The notes below the pieces were generated by a model, which ran no database searches, was not told the origin of the DNA, and was given only the letters and a program-made list of their open reading frames with translations. This document shows, one piece after another, positions 51,946 through 61,261 of a stretch of DNA of 64,000 nt. A program made the translations under genes and the position numbers. This DNA comes from Albidovulum sp. (GTDB lineage: Bacteria; Pseudomonadota; Alphaproteobacteria; Rhodobacterales; Rhodobacteraceae): assembly GCA_020637635.1 (NCBI GenBank), contig JACKKB010000007.1, positions 1-64,000 on the forward strand, in the 5' to 3' direction. Every line of letters starts with the position of its first letter. Within the stretch, counting starts at the first letter, position 1.

Positions 51946-52838
51946 TGAGCATCCTTCTCGACAGGGAAAGCCGCGTCGTCGTGCAGGGCATCACCGGCCG
52001 CATGGCGCAGTTCCACACCAAGGAAATGCAGGACTACGGCACCAATGTCGTGGCCGGCGTCGTGCCCGGCAAGGGCGGCGAGACGGTCTTTGGCGTACCG
52101 GTCTTCGACACCGTGAAGCAGGCGGTCGCGGCGACCGGCGCGGATGCGAGCCTTGTCTTCGTGCCGCCGCCCTTCGCGGCCGACAGCATCATGGAAGCCG
52201 CAGACGGCGGCATCCGCTACTGCGTCTGCATCACCGACGGCATTCCGGCCCAGGACATGATCCGCGTCAAGCGCTACATGATGCGCTATCCGCGCGAACG
52301 GCGCATGGTTCTGACCGGGCCGAACTGCGCGGGCACGATCAGCCCGGGCAAGGCGCTGCTTGGCATCATGCCGGGGCACATCTACCTGCCGGGCCCTGTC
52401 GGCATCGTGGGCCGGTCAGGAACGCTTGGCTATGAGGCCGCCCAGCAGCTCAAGGATCGCGGCATCGGCGTGTCGACCTCGGTCGGCATCGGCGGCGACC
52501 CGATCAATGGATCAAGCTTCCGCGACATCCTCGAACGCTTCGAGGCCGACCCCGAAACCCAGGTCGTCTGCATGGTCGGCGAGATCGGCGGCCCGCAGGA
52601 AGCCGAGGCCGCCGCCTATATCCAGGAGCATATGACCAAGCCCGTGATCGCTTACATTGCCGGGCTGACCGCCCCCAAGGGCCGCACCATGGGCCATGCC
52701 GGGGCAATCATCTCGGCCTTCGGCGAAAGCGCTTCGGAGAAGGTGGAGATCCTCACCGCCGCCGGTGTCACCGTGGCCGAGAACCCATCGGTCATTGGCG
52801 AGACCGTCGCACGGGTCATGAAGAAGAAGGCCGCCTGA
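51945..52838 (+). CDS. mtkB: Malate-CoA ligase (malate thiokinase) alpha subunit
   Basis: The 297-aa alpha subunit has the CoA-binding Rossmann part (RVVVQGITGRMAQFHTKEMQDYGTNVVAGVVPGKGG). The phosphohistidine is in GHAGAIISAFGESASEKVE near residue 248, with GPNCAGTISPGKALLGIMP before it. Together with MtkA it makes malyl-CoA, the substrate of the Mcl encoded at 47430. The start overlaps the mtkA stop by one base (TGATG), ensuring equal translation of both subunits. Confidence 0.92.
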   Translation: MSILLDRESRVVVQGITGRMAQFHTKEMQDYGTNVVAGVVPGKGGETVFGVPVFDTVKQAVAATGADASLVFVPPPFAADSIMEAADGGIRYCVCITDGIPAQDMIRVKRYMMRYPRERRMVLTGPNCAGTISPGKALLGIMPGHIYLPGPVGIVGRSGTLGYEAAQQLKDRGIGVSTSVGIGGDPINGSSFRDILERFEADPETQVVCMVGEIGGPQEAEAAAYIQEHMTKPVIAYIAGLTAPKGRTMGHAGAIISAFGESASEKVEILTAAGVTVAENPSVIGETVARVMKKKAA

Positions 52839-52851
52839 CGAGGAGGAGCCA

Positions 52852-53823
52852 ATGACGAAACCCAGAATTCTCGTGACACGGCGCTGGCCCGAAGCGGTCG
52901 AGGCGCGCATGGCAGAGGTCTTCGACCTCGACCTCAATGGCACCGACACACCGCTTGGAGAGGCGGACTTGCGCGATGCGATGGGCAAGTATGACGCCAT
53001 CCTGCCCACGGTGACGGACCGTCTGCCCGCCGCGGTTTTCGATCGGCCATCGGCGCGCACGAGGATTCTGGCCAACTACGGCGTGGGTTTCGCCCATATC
53101 GACACGGAGGCCGCGAAAAGCCGGGGTATCACCGTGACCAACACTCCCGACGTCCTGTCGGAATGCACCGCCGATATCGCCATGACGCTGATGCTGATGG
53201 TGGCTCGGCGCGCGGGCGACGGCGAGCGCGAGTTGCGTGAGGGCAGGTGGTCCGGGTGGCGCCCTACGCATCTGATCGGCACCAAGGTATCCGGCGCGAC
53301 GCTGGGCATCATCGGTTTCGGCCGCATCGGTCAGGCGATGGCGCAGCGCGCGCATTTCGGCTTTGGCATGAAGATCATCGTGCAGAACCGCTCGCCCGTC
53401 CCGGCCGATGTTCTGGCGCGCTACGGCGCGGTACAGGTTCCCGCCATAGACGATCTGCTTCCCTTGTGCGATTTCGTGTCGCTGCACTGCCCGGGAGGCG
53501 CCACCAACCGCCACCTCATAAACTCGCGCCGGCTTGACCTGATGCGGCCGGGCGCCTTCCTCATCAACACCGCGCGCGGCGAGGTGGTTGATGAACATGC
53601 TCTGGCGCAGGCGCTCTGGTTCGGCACCATCGGCGGCGCGGGCCTGGACGTGTTCGAGCGTGAGCCGCATGTGCCCGCGGAACTCCTCGGCGCGGACAAT
53701 CTCGTCATGTTGCCCCATCTCGGATCGGCGACGCGCGAAACCCGCGAGGCGATGGGCTTTCGCGTCCTGGACAACCTGATGGACTTCTTCGACGGCAAGA
53801 CCCCGCGCGACCGGGTTGCCTGA
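52852..53823 (+). CDS. hprA: Hydroxypyruvate reductase / D-glycerate dehydrogenase
   Basis: A 323-aa D-2-hydroxyacid dehydrogenase that reduces hydroxypyruvate to D-glycerate. It has a split catalytic domain, the NAD(P) loop LGIIGFGRIGQAMAQRA near residue 150, and the catalytic residues Arg (NTARGEVVDE), Glu (LDVFEREP) and His (LPHLGSAT). AGGAGG precedes the ATG. The product feeds glycerate kinase encoded at 46139. It is within the sga-mtk-ppc-glyA operon, supporting the serine-cycle role over a general reductase role. Confidence 0.92.
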   Translation: MTKPRILVTRRWPEAVEARMAEVFDLDLNGTDTPLGEADLRDAMGKYDAILPTVTDRLPAAVFDRPSARTRILANYGVGFAHIDTEAAKSRGITVTNTPDVLSECTADIAMTLMLMVARRAGDGERELREGRWSGWRPTHLIGTKVSGATLGIIGFGRIGQAMAQRAHFGFGMKIIVQNRSPVPADVLARYGAVQVPAIDDLLPLCDFVSLHCPGGATNRHLINSRRLDLMRPGAFLINTARGEVVDEHALAQALWFGTIGGAGLDVFEREPHVPAELLGADNLVMLPHLGSATRETREAMGFRVLDNLMDFFDGKTPRDRVA

Positions 53824-53826
53824 GCC

Positions 53827-56490
53827 ATGGGAACCGCGCCCAGGATGCTGCTGTCGGAGAGCCCGGACGACCATGACTATGCGGCGGGCCTTCGGCAGGA
53901 CATGCGCAGGCTTTGGCGCAACGTCATTCGCAGGCGCGCGCCGCATGTGGCGGAGTTGATCGAGCAATCCGGTCATGATCTGCCGCCGGGCGAAGCGGCT
54001 GTGCCCTGCCTCCAGGCGATCAACATCTGGTTCCAGCTTACCAGGATCATCGACGAAAACACGGCGATGCGCGACCGGCGTCAGGCCGAGGCGCGGAACG
54101 GCGCCGAGGCGGTGGAGGGAAGCTTCGCAAGGGCTTTCGTCGAGATCGATCCGCAGATGGCAACCGAGTCTTTCGAAGCCATGGCCGGCCGGCTCTCGGT
54201 CGGCCCGACGCTGACGGCGCATCCGACCGAAGCCAAGCGCGTCACCATCCTCGAGATCCATCGCCGCATCTACCGCCTACTCGTCACGCTCGAGACACAA
54301 CGCTGGACCCCGCGCGAGCGCGAGGATTACCTTCTCGACATCGAAAGTGAGATCGACCTTCTGTGGATGACCGGAGAGTTGAGGCTCGAACGTCCGAGCC
54401 TCAAGGACGAGATCGAGTGGGGGCTGCAGTTTTTCCGCGACAGTATCTACGACGCCATTCCCCAGCTTTTCGAGCGGTTTCATACCGGCATCAGGGCGCG
54501 CTTCGGGAAGGATCTTGAAATCACGCCCTGCGTCCGCTTCCATTCCTGGATCGGCGGAGACCGCGACGGCAACCCGAACGTGACTGCCGAGGTGACGCGC
54601 GATGCGATCCGCCGGTCGCGGCTGGCGGTGCTTGAGAAATACGTCGGCGCGGTGCGTGCGGCCGCCGCCCGGATCAGCATCACGTCACGTATCGTCACCA
54701 TTCCGGCGCTCGATCAGGGGCGGATGCGCGCCATCATCGCCGAGACGGGCGAGGCGGAGCATTATGAGGACCGCAATCCCGGAGAGTTGTTTCGGCAGGC
54801 CCTGACGGCCGTCGCGGAACGGCTCCAGGCGACGACGGAGGGAGGTGCACATGCCTATGTGACGGTCGGCCAGTTCGTCGCCGACCTTCGCACGCTGGAT
54901 GACGCGCTGGTCGGGATCGGGGCCGGGCGCATCGCCGAACGGCATCTGCGGCCGATCCGCTGGCAGGCGCAGACCTTCGGCTTCCGGACCGCGACGCTGG
55001 ACGTGCGTCAGAACTCGACGGTGACGACCTCGGTCCTCGCCGAGATCTGGGGCCTTGGCGGTGCCGCGCCCGCCTACAACACCAAGGCCTGGTCTGACCG
55101 CCTGCGCAAGGAACTCGCGCAACCCGATCTGGAGTTCGTCGACCGCGCGAAACTCGGACCCGAGGCGCGCGAGCTGCTCGACCTCCTTGCCCTGATGCGC
55201 GATGCGCGCCTGTCCGACGACCCTGACGCAATCGGGCCGTTCATCCTGTCGATGAGCCGGTCAAGCGACGATATCCTCGGCGTCTATCTTCTGGCGCGTT
55301 ACGCCGGCTTCGGCGCGGAGAAAGTCGATCTCCGGGTGGTGCCGCTCTTTGAGACGATCGAGGATCTGCGCCATGCCCCGGCAGTTTTCGACGAGCTCCT
55401 GAGCGTGCCCCTGGCCCATCGGAGCATCCGGTCGCGCGCCGGCACGATCGAGGTCATGCTCGGCTACTCCGACAGCAACAAGGACGGCGGTTTCGTCTGT
55501 TCGACCTGGGAGCTTGACAAGGCGCAGCGGCGCATCTCGCAGGCACTCGCCCGGCACGACATTCAGCCGGTCTTCTTTCACGGCCGCGGGGGATCGGTCA
55601 GCAGGGGCGGCGCGCCGACCGAACGCGCCATCGCCGCGCAGCCGATGGGGACGATCCACGGCCGGCTCAGGATCACCGAACAGGGCGAGGTCGTCTCGTC
55701 CAAATATGCCAATCGCGGCACCGCCCTCAATCAGCTGGAACTTCTCGCCTCGTCGGTGCTCGTCCACATGCAGACCCGCATGCACCAGGCGGCGGACCCC
55801 GAACACGGAGACGCACTCGAGGCGCTGTCCGGGATGTCGCAGACCGCCTATTCGAACCTGCTCTCTCTGCCGGGCTTCATCGAGTATTTCCAGCAGGCGA
55901 GTCCGGTGGAAGAGCTGGCCATGCTCAAGATCGGCTCGCGCCCCGCCCGCCGGTTCGGGGCGAAGAGCCTTTCCGATCTAAGGGCGATACCATGGGTATT
56001 CGCGTGGTCGCAAAACCGCCATCTCCTGACCGGCTGGTACGGCTTCGGGGCGGCCGTAAGCTCGTTCCGCCAGGTGCGCGGCAAGGACGGCGACCGGCTC
56101 TTGCGCGAGATGTTCACCCGGCACCGGCTGTTTCGCCTGATGGTGGACGAGGTCGAAAAATCGCTGATGCTTTCGGACATGGAGATCGCCGCGCGTTACG
56201 CCGGACTGGTCGAGGATGCGGCCATTCGCGATCGTGTCTTTTCGCGTGTTCAAGAGGAACACGCGCGTGCCGCGACGGCGATCCGCGATCTGACCGACGG
56301 CGCCGGGATAGGCACCCGGTTTCCCAACATGAGCGACCGCTTCCAGCGCCTTCGCCCGCAACTGGACCGGATTAACCGGCTTCAGGTGGATCTCTTGCGC
56401 AGCGCCCGTGCGGAGGCTTCGCCGCGCGCCAACATCCCGCTCATGCAATCCATGAACTGCATCGCCGCCGGCCTTGGATGGACCGGCTGA
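53827..56490 (+). CDS. ppc: Phosphoenolpyruvate carboxylase with altered aspartate-effector site
   Basis: The 887-aa enzyme fixes bicarbonate onto PEP to form oxaloacetate, the carboxylation step of the serine cycle. Catalytic regions are intact: LTAHPTEAKR near residue 133, SWIGGDRDGNPNVTAEVT, VMLGYSDSNKDGG, FFHGRGGSVSRGGAPT and AIPWVFAWSQNRHLLTGWYG. The C-terminus reads GLGWTG where E. coli PEPC ends RNTG, so Asn881 of the aspartate inhibitor site becomes Trp. The equivalent of Lys773 appears to be Leu782. Feedback control by aspartate or malate should therefore be reduced. The start is 3 nt after the hprA stop. Confidence 0.95.
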   Translation: MGTAPRMLLSESPDDHDYAAGLRQDMRRLWRNVIRRRAPHVAELIEQSGHDLPPGEAAVPCLQAINIWFQLTRIIDENTAMRDRRQAEARNGAEAVEGSFARAFVEIDPQMATESFEAMAGRLSVGPTLTAHPTEAKRVTILEIHRRIYRLLVTLETQRWTPREREDYLLDIESEIDLLWMTGELRLERPSLKDEIEWGLQFFRDSIYDAIPQLFERFHTGIRARFGKDLEITPCVRFHSWIGGDRDGNPNVTAEVTRDAIRRSRLAVLEKYVGAVRAAAARISITSRIVTIPALDQGRMRAIIAETGEAEHYEDRNPGELFRQALTAVAERLQATTEGGAHAYVTVGQFVADLRTLDDALVGIGAGRIAERHLRPIRWQAQTFGFRTATLDVRQNSTVTTSVLAEIWGLGGAAPAYNTKAWSDRLRKELAQPDLEFVDRAKLGPEARELLDLLALMRDARLSDDPDAIGPFILSMSRSSDDILGVYLLARYAGFGAEKVDLRVVPLFETIEDLRHAPAVFDELLSVPLAHRSIRSRAGTIEVMLGYSDSNKDGGFVCSTWELDKAQRRISQALARHDIQPVFFHGRGGSVSRGGAPTERAIAAQPMGTIHGRLRITEQGEVVSSKYANRGTALNQLELLASSVLVHMQTRMHQAADPEHGDALEALSGMSQTAYSNLLSLPGFIEYFQQASPVEELAMLKIGSRPARRFGAKSLSDLRAIPWVFAWSQNRHLLTGWYGFGAAVSSFRQVRGKDGDRLLREMFTRHRLFRLMVDEVEKSLMLSDMEIAARYAGLVEDAAIRDRVFSRVQEEHARAATAIRDLTDGAGIGTRFPNMSDRFQRLRPQLDRINRLQVDLLRSARAEASPRANIPLMQSMNCIAAGLGWTG

Positions 56491-56505
56491 TCTCAGGAGA
56501 CGCCC

Positions 56506-57801
56506 ATGAATGCCCCGCAACGCGACGCCGGATTCTTCACCGAAACACTTGCCAGCCGCGACCCCGAACTTTTCGCGGCCGTCACCGACGAGCTTGGACG
56601 GCAGCGCGACGAGATCGAGCTGATCGCATCGGAAAACATCGTCTCGCGCGCGGTGATGGAAGCGCAAGGCTCGGTGCTGACCAACAAATATGCCGAGGGC
56701 TATCCGGGCAAACGCTACTATGGCGGCTGCCAGCATGTCGATGTCGCGGAAAACCTCGCGATCGACAGGGCGAAGAAACTATTCGGCTGCGAATTCGCCA
56801 ACGTGCAGCCGAACTCGGGTTCGCAGGCCAACCAGGGCGTGTTCAACGCTCTCCTGAAGCCTGGCGACACGATCCTCGGCATGAACCTGGCGTCTGGCGG
56901 CCACCTAACGCATGGGGCGGCGCCGAACCAGTCGGGCAAGTGGTTCAACGCGGTTCAGTATGGCGTCAGGAAGCAGGACAGCCGGATCGACTATGACGAG
57001 GTCGCCGCCCTGGCGAAGGAGCATCAGCCGAAACTCATCATCGCGGGCGGATCGGCGGTGCCGCGCGTCATCGACTTCGCGAAATTCCGTCAGATCGCGG
57101 ACAGCGTCGGTGCGTATCTTCTGGTCGACATGGCGCATTTCGCCGGCCTCGTCGCCGGCGGCCAACACCCGTCCCCGTTCCCCTACGCCGACGTCGCGAC
57201 CACCACGACTCACAAGACCCTGCGCGGCCCGCGCGGCGGGATGATCCTGACCAGCAACGAGGAGATCGCGAAGAAGGTCAATTCCGCGATCTTCCCCGGC
57301 ATCCAGGGCGGCCCCCTGATGCATGTCATCGCGGCCAAGGCGGCGGCCTTCGGCGAGGCGCTGCGGCCCGAGTTCAAGACCTACGCGGCACAGGTCGTGA
57401 GGAACGCCCAGGCGCTGGCCGATGAACTGTTGAGGGGCGGGCTCGACATCGTCACCGGCGGGACGGATACGCATGTGATGCTGGTCGACCTCCGCCCGAA
57501 GAAGGTGAAGGGGAACGAGACCGAAAAGGCGCTCGGCCGCGCCCATATCACCTGCAACAAGAACGGCATTCCGTTCGATCCGGAAAAGCCCACGATCACC
57601 TCGGGCATCCGCCTCGGCACCCCCGCAGGCACGACGCGCGGCTTCGGCGAGGCGGAGTTCCGCCAGATCGCGCGCTGGATCATCGAGGTCGTCGATGACC
57701 TTGCGGCACATGGCGCGGATGGAACTGGCGCCATCGAAAACAAGGTAAAGGCAGAGGTTGCCGAACTCTGCGCACGCTTCCCTCTCTATCCGGGCCTCTG
57801 A
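56506..57801 (+). CDS. glyA: Serine hydroxymethyltransferase
   Basis: The 431-aa PLP enzyme adds the methylene group of methylene-THF to glycine, making serine: the point where C1 carbon enters the cycle. Signatures are ELIASENIVSRAVMEAQGSVLTNKYAEGYPGKRYYGGC, VDMAHFAGLVAGGQHPSP and the cofactor lysine in TTTTHKTLRGPRGG near residue 240. It is the last gene of the sga operon. A second, housekeeping glyA elsewhere in the genome would be expected but cannot be seen here. Confidence 0.95.
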   Translation: MNAPQRDAGFFTETLASRDPELFAAVTDELGRQRDEIELIASENIVSRAVMEAQGSVLTNKYAEGYPGKRYYGGCQHVDVAENLAIDRAKKLFGCEFANVQPNSGSQANQGVFNALLKPGDTILGMNLASGGHLTHGAAPNQSGKWFNAVQYGVRKQDSRIDYDEVAALAKEHQPKLIIAGGSAVPRVIDFAKFRQIADSVGAYLLVDMAHFAGLVAGGQHPSPFPYADVATTTTHKTLRGPRGGMILTSNEEIAKKVNSAIFPGIQGGPLMHVIAAKAAAFGEALRPEFKTYAAQVVRNAQALADELLRGGLDIVTGGTDTHVMLVDLRPKKVKGNETEKALGRAHITCNKNGIPFDPEKPTITSGIRLGTPAGTTRGFGEAEFRQIARWIIEVVDDLAAHGADGTGAIENKVKAEVAELCARFPLYPGL

Positions 57802-57807
57802 GGCTGG

Positions 57808-57837
57808 AAAAGAAAACCGCCGCCCCACGGGCGGCGG
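57808..57837 (-). terminator. Rho-independent terminator of the mgs-gmaS operon
   Basis: CCGCCGCCC-CAC-GGGCGGCGG (stem arms 57817-57825 and 57829-57837) is a perfect 9-bp GC stem. On the minus strand it is followed by TTTTCTTTT (complement of 57808-57816), the classic form of an intrinsic terminator for gmaS, 30 bp beyond its stop. It may also slow transcription coming out of glyA. Confidence 0.88.
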
Positions 57838-57867
57838 CAGTCCGGGTGACGTTGGAAGCGTGCTTCT

Positions 57868-59175
57868 TCAGATATCGAGCGTGTTCTCATGTTCCCAGCG
57901 GGAGAAGTGGGAAACGAAACTGTCCCACTCCTTCTGCTTGAGCTTGAGATAGGCGGTCGAGAATTCTTCGCCCATCATCGCCTTCAGGGTCTTGTCCTTG
58001 TCATATTCCCGCAGCGCATCCAGAAGGTTGAGCGGCAGCTTCGGCGCGCCTTTCACCTTGTGGCCGTCCTGATACATGTCGATGTCGTAGCGGCGCCCGG
58101 GATCGGCCTTCGTACGGATCCCGTCGATACCTGCGGCAAGGATCACGGCCTGCATCAGATAGGGGTTGGCCGCACCGTCGGGCAGGCGCAACTCGAACCG
58201 TCCGGGTCCGGGGACGCGCACCATGTGGGTGCGGTTGTTGCCGGTCCAGGTGACCGTGTTCGGCGCCCAGGTTGCGCCGGAGGACGTGCGCGGCGCGTTG
58301 ATCCGCTTGTAGCTGTTGACAGTGGGGTTGGTGATCGCCGCCAGCGCCGAGGCGTGCTTCATGATGCCGCCCAGGAAGTGGCGGCCCTGATCCGACAGGC
58401 TGAGTTCCTTGCTGTCGTCGGCAAAGACGTTCCTGGTGCCGTCGAGGCTCCAGACCGAGATATGGGCATGACAGCCCGACCCGGTGAGACCCTTGAAGGG
58501 CTTCGGCATGAAGGTGGCGCGCAGTCCGTGCTTTTCCGCGATCGACTTCATCATGAACTTGAAGAAAGAGAGCTTGTCGGCCGACTGCAGCACGTCGTCA
58601 TACTTCCAGTTCATCTCGAACTGGCCGGTCGCATCCTCATGGTCGCTCTGGTAGGGTTCCCAGCCGAACGCCATCATGTAGTCGGCGACTTCGGCGATCA
58701 CGTCGTAGCGGCGCATGATCGCCTGCTGGTCGTAGCAGGGCTTTTCGGCCGTATCCCAGGGATCGGATACTTTCTCGCCATCCGGTGAGAGCAGGAAAAA
58801 TTCCGGCTCTACACCGGTCTTGACGCGCAGGCCCTCTTTCGCCGCCTCGTCGACGAGCTTGCGCAGCACGTTGCGAGGCGCCTGGGCAAGCGGCTTGCCC
58901 TCCATGACGCAATTGGCCGCGACCCAGGCGACCTCGGGCTTCCACGGAAGCTGGATTGCCGAACTTGGATCGGGCACCGCCATCATGTCGGGATGGGCGG
59001 GCGTCAGGTCGAGCCAGGTCGCAAAACCGGCAAAGCCCGCGCCATCCACCGCCATTTCGTTGATTGCCTGAGCGGGAACCAGCTTTGCGCGCTGGCCCCC
59101 GAACAGGTCGGTGAACGATACCATGAAATACTTGACGCCCTTGGACTTCGCCCATTTCTCGAGGTCGGTGGCCAT
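57868..59175 (-). CDS. gmaS: Gamma-glutamylmethylamide synthetase (GS type III-like, GlnT)
   Basis: The 435-aa glutamine-synthetase-fold ligase joins methylamine to glutamate with ATP, giving gamma-glutamylmethylamide. GS motifs are VEPEFFLLSPDG, DATGQFEMNWKYDD, the GLTGSGCHAHISVW loop, KRINAPRTSSGATWAPNTVTW and RFELRLPDGAANPYLM. It resembles GlnT/GmaS and differs clearly from the PuuA-like enzyme at 19010. Coupling to mgsABC upstream makes the methylamine role very likely. The start at 59175 has AGGGAG at 7 nt; upstream in-frame sequence lacks similarity. Confidence 0.93.
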   Translation of the reverse strand: MATDLEKWAKSKGVKYFMVSFTDLFGGQRAKLVPAQAINEMAVDGAGFAGFATWLDLTPAHPDMMAVPDPSSAIQLPWKPEVAWVAANCVMEGKPLAQAPRNVLRKLVDEAAKEGLRVKTGVEPEFFLLSPDGEKVSDPWDTAEKPCYDQQAIMRRYDVIAEVADYMMAFGWEPYQSDHEDATGQFEMNWKYDDVLQSADKLSFFKFMMKSIAEKHGLRATFMPKPFKGLTGSGCHAHISVWSLDGTRNVFADDSKELSLSDQGRHFLGGIMKHASALAAITNPTVNSYKRINAPRTSSGATWAPNTVTWTGNNRTHMVRVPGPGRFELRLPDGAANPYLMQAVILAAGIDGIRTKADPGRRYDIDMYQDGHKVKGAPKLPLNLLDALREYDKDKTLKAMMGEEFSTAYLKLKQKEWDSFVSHFSRWEHENTLDI

Positions 59176-59203
59176 AGACAACTCCCTGTCATGTCTCATT
59201 TTT

Positions 59204-60532
59204 TTAGTATCCCGCGTTCCGCCCGGGAATCCAGCTCGTGCCGGCAAGGGGGACCCCGGCCATGGCTGCGGCTTCGATCGTCAGCGAGCAGAGGTCTTCC
59301 GGTTCGAGGTTGTGCAGGTGGTTCTTGCCGCAGGCGCGCGCGATCGTCTGCGCTTCCAGCGTCATGACCTTGAGGTAGTTCTTCAGGCGACGGCCGCCGA
59401 GGACGGGGTCGAAGCGCTTGAAGAGCTCCGGGTCCTGAGTGGTAATGCCTGCGGGGTCCTTGCCTTCGTGCCAGTCGTCATAGGCGTCGGCAGTGGTCTG
59501 GAGCTTCTGGTATTCGGCTTCGAGCTTAGGATCGTTGTCGCCAAGGGCGATCAGCGCCGCGGTCCCGATCGCCACCGCATCCGCGCCCAGCGCCATCGCC
59601 TTGGCCACGTCGGCGCCCGTGCGGATCCCGCCCGAGACGATCAGCTGCACCTTGCGATGCATGCCGAGGTCCTGCAGCGCCTTCACCGCCAGCGGGATGC
59701 AGGCGAGGATCGGCATCCCGACGTGTTCGATGAACACGTCCTGCGTCGCCGCCGTTCCGCCCTGCATGCCGTCCAGCACCACCACGTCCGCACCGGCTTT
59801 CACGGCAAGCGCCGTGTCGTAGTAGGGCCGCGCGCCACCGACCTTGACGTAGATCGGCTTTTCCCAATCGGTGATTTCGCGCAGTTCCATGATCTTGATT
59901 TCCAGATCATCGGGGCCAGTCCAGTCCGGGTGACGGCAGGCGCTGCGCTGGTCGATCCCCTTGGGCAGGTTCCGCATCATCGCGACACGGTCGGAGATCT
60001 TCTGGCCGAGCAGCATGCCGCCGCCGCCGGGCTTGGCGCCCTGGCCCACGACGACCTCGATCGCATCCGCGCGGCGCAGGTCATCGGGGTTCATCCCGTA
60101 GCGCGAGGGAAGATACTGATAGACCAGCGTCCTGGAATGGCCACGCTCTTCCTCGGTCATCCCGCCGTCGCCGGTGGTGGTTGAGGTGCCGGCCTCCGAA
60201 GCGCCACGGCCCAGGGCTTCCTTTGCCGGACCCGACAGCGCGCCGAAGCTCATCCCGGCGATGGTCACCGGGATATCCAGATGGATCGGCTTCTTGGCAA
60301 AGCGGGTGCCCAGCCAGACGTCGGTCGCGCATTTCTCGCGGTAGCCTTCCAGCGGATAACGGCTGATCGAGGCGCCCAGGAACAGGAGGTCGTCGAAATG
60401 CGGCAGGTGCCGCTTGGTGCCGCCGCCGCGGATATCGTAGATGCCGGAGGCCGCGGCGCGACGGATCTCGGCGTTTACCGCCGGGGTGAACGTGGCCGAA
60501 TAGCGCGGCGGGGTATGGGGAAAATCGCTCAT
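59204..60532 (-). CDS. mgsC: N-methylglutamate synthase subunit C (FMN glutamate-synthase domain)
   Basis: MgsC is the catalytic subunit that transfers the methylamine moiety of gamma-glutamylmethylamide to an acceptor, giving N-methylglutamate. The 442-aa product is a glutamate-synthase central/FMN domain: DIPVTIAGMSFGALSGPAKEAL, TTTGDGGMTEEER, VGQGAKPGGGGMLLGQKI, IYVKVGGARPYYDTALAVKAGADVVVLDGMQGGTAAT, VSGGIRTGADVAKAMALGADAVAIGTAAL. A cysteine in the late ARACGKNHLHNLEPEDLCSL region may take part in an Fe-S cluster. It begins MSDFPHTPPR at 60532, 7 nt after mgsB. Confidence 0.93.
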   Translation of the reverse strand: MSDFPHTPPRYSATFTPAVNAEIRRAAASGIYDIRGGGTKRHLPHFDDLLFLGASISRYPLEGYREKCATDVWLGTRFAKKPIHLDIPVTIAGMSFGALSGPAKEALGRGASEAGTSTTTGDGGMTEEERGHSRTLVYQYLPSRYGMNPDDLRRADAIEVVVGQGAKPGGGGMLLGQKISDRVAMMRNLPKGIDQRSACRHPDWTGPDDLEIKIMELREITDWEKPIYVKVGGARPYYDTALAVKAGADVVVLDGMQGGTAATQDVFIEHVGMPILACIPLAVKALQDLGMHRKVQLIVSGGIRTGADVAKAMALGADAVAIGTAALIALGDNDPKLEAEYQKLQTTADAYDDWHEGKDPAGITTQDPELFKRFDPVLGGRRLKNYLKVMTLEAQTIARACGKNHLHNLEPEDLCSLTIEAAAMAGVPLAGTSWIPGRNAGY

Positions 60533-60539
60533 CTTTGCC

Positions 60540-61259
60540 TCAGTATGCCGCTGCGTTGTCAATGTTGAAGTTGTAGAGCTTCCGGGCCGAGCCGTAGCGC
60601 TTGAACTCTTCCGGCTTCGCCTTGCCGTCCGCCTCGCCGCGCTTCAGAAGCTCGGCGAGAAGCGCCAGGTGTTCCGGCCGCATCTCCTTCTCGATGCAGT
60701 CCGCGCCCAGCGATTTCACCGAACCGCGCACGAAAAGCCGCGCTTCATAGAGCGAGTCGCCGAGTGCGTCGCCAGCATCGCCCAGCACCACCAGGTTGCC
60801 GGACTGCGCCATGAAGGCCGACATGTGGCCGATGTTGCCATGGACGACAATGTCGATCCCCTTCATCGAGACGCCACAGCGCGACGAGGCATTGCCCTTG
60901 ATCACCAGAAGGCCACCGCGGCCGGTGGCCCCCGCATACTGGCTGGCGTTGCCGTCGATGATGACAGTGCCCGACATCATGTTCTCGGCCACGCCCGGAC
61001 CGGCGCTGCCCTTGATCCGGATCGTCGCCTGCTTGTTCATGCCGGCACAGTAGTAGCCGGTCGAACCCCTCACGGTGATCTCGACTGGCGCGTCCACGCC
61101 CGCTGCGATCGCATGGGCGCCCTTGGGGTTGACGATTTCCCACGCTGTCATGTTCGTCTTTCCCTTGAGGGAATGAAGCGTGGCATTGAGTTGGCGAAGG
61201 CCGTCGGCGGCGAGGTCGAACTTCTGCATCGCCGCTGAATCCTGGACGTCAGTTTTCAT
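60540..61259 (-). CDS. mgsB: N-methylglutamate synthase subunit B (GXGXG domain)
   Basis: The 239-aa subunit corresponds to the right-handed beta-helix GXGXG domain of glutamate synthase, which structurally links the two active sites. Repeating turns are visible: GSTGYYCAGMNKQATIRIKGSAGPGVAENMMSGTVIIDGNASQYAGATGRGGLLVIKGNASSRCG and then GNIGHMSAFMAQSGNLVVLGDAGDALGDSLYEARLFVRG. The ATG at 61259 is used; a TTG two codons upstream is less likely. It lies 2 nt after mgsA and before mgsC. Confidence 0.93.
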   Translation of the reverse strand: MKTDVQDSAAMQKFDLAADGLRQLNATLHSLKGKTNMTAWEIVNPKGAHAIAAGVDAPVEITVRGSTGYYCAGMNKQATIRIKGSAGPGVAENMMSGTVIIDGNASQYAGATGRGGLLVIKGNASSRCGVSMKGIDIVVHGNIGHMSAFMAQSGNLVVLGDAGDALGDSLYEARLFVRGSVKSLGADCIEKEMRPEHLALLAELLKRGEADGKAKPEEFKRYGSARKLYNFNIDNAAAY

Positions 61260-61261
61260 GT

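Noticed and set aside
50749..52838. Reading mtkAB as succinyl-CoA synthetase sucCD
   Set aside because: The families are close, but sucCD normally sits with TCA-cycle genes. Here the pair is inside sga-hprA-ppc-glyA with mcl nearby, so malate thiokinase is preferred.
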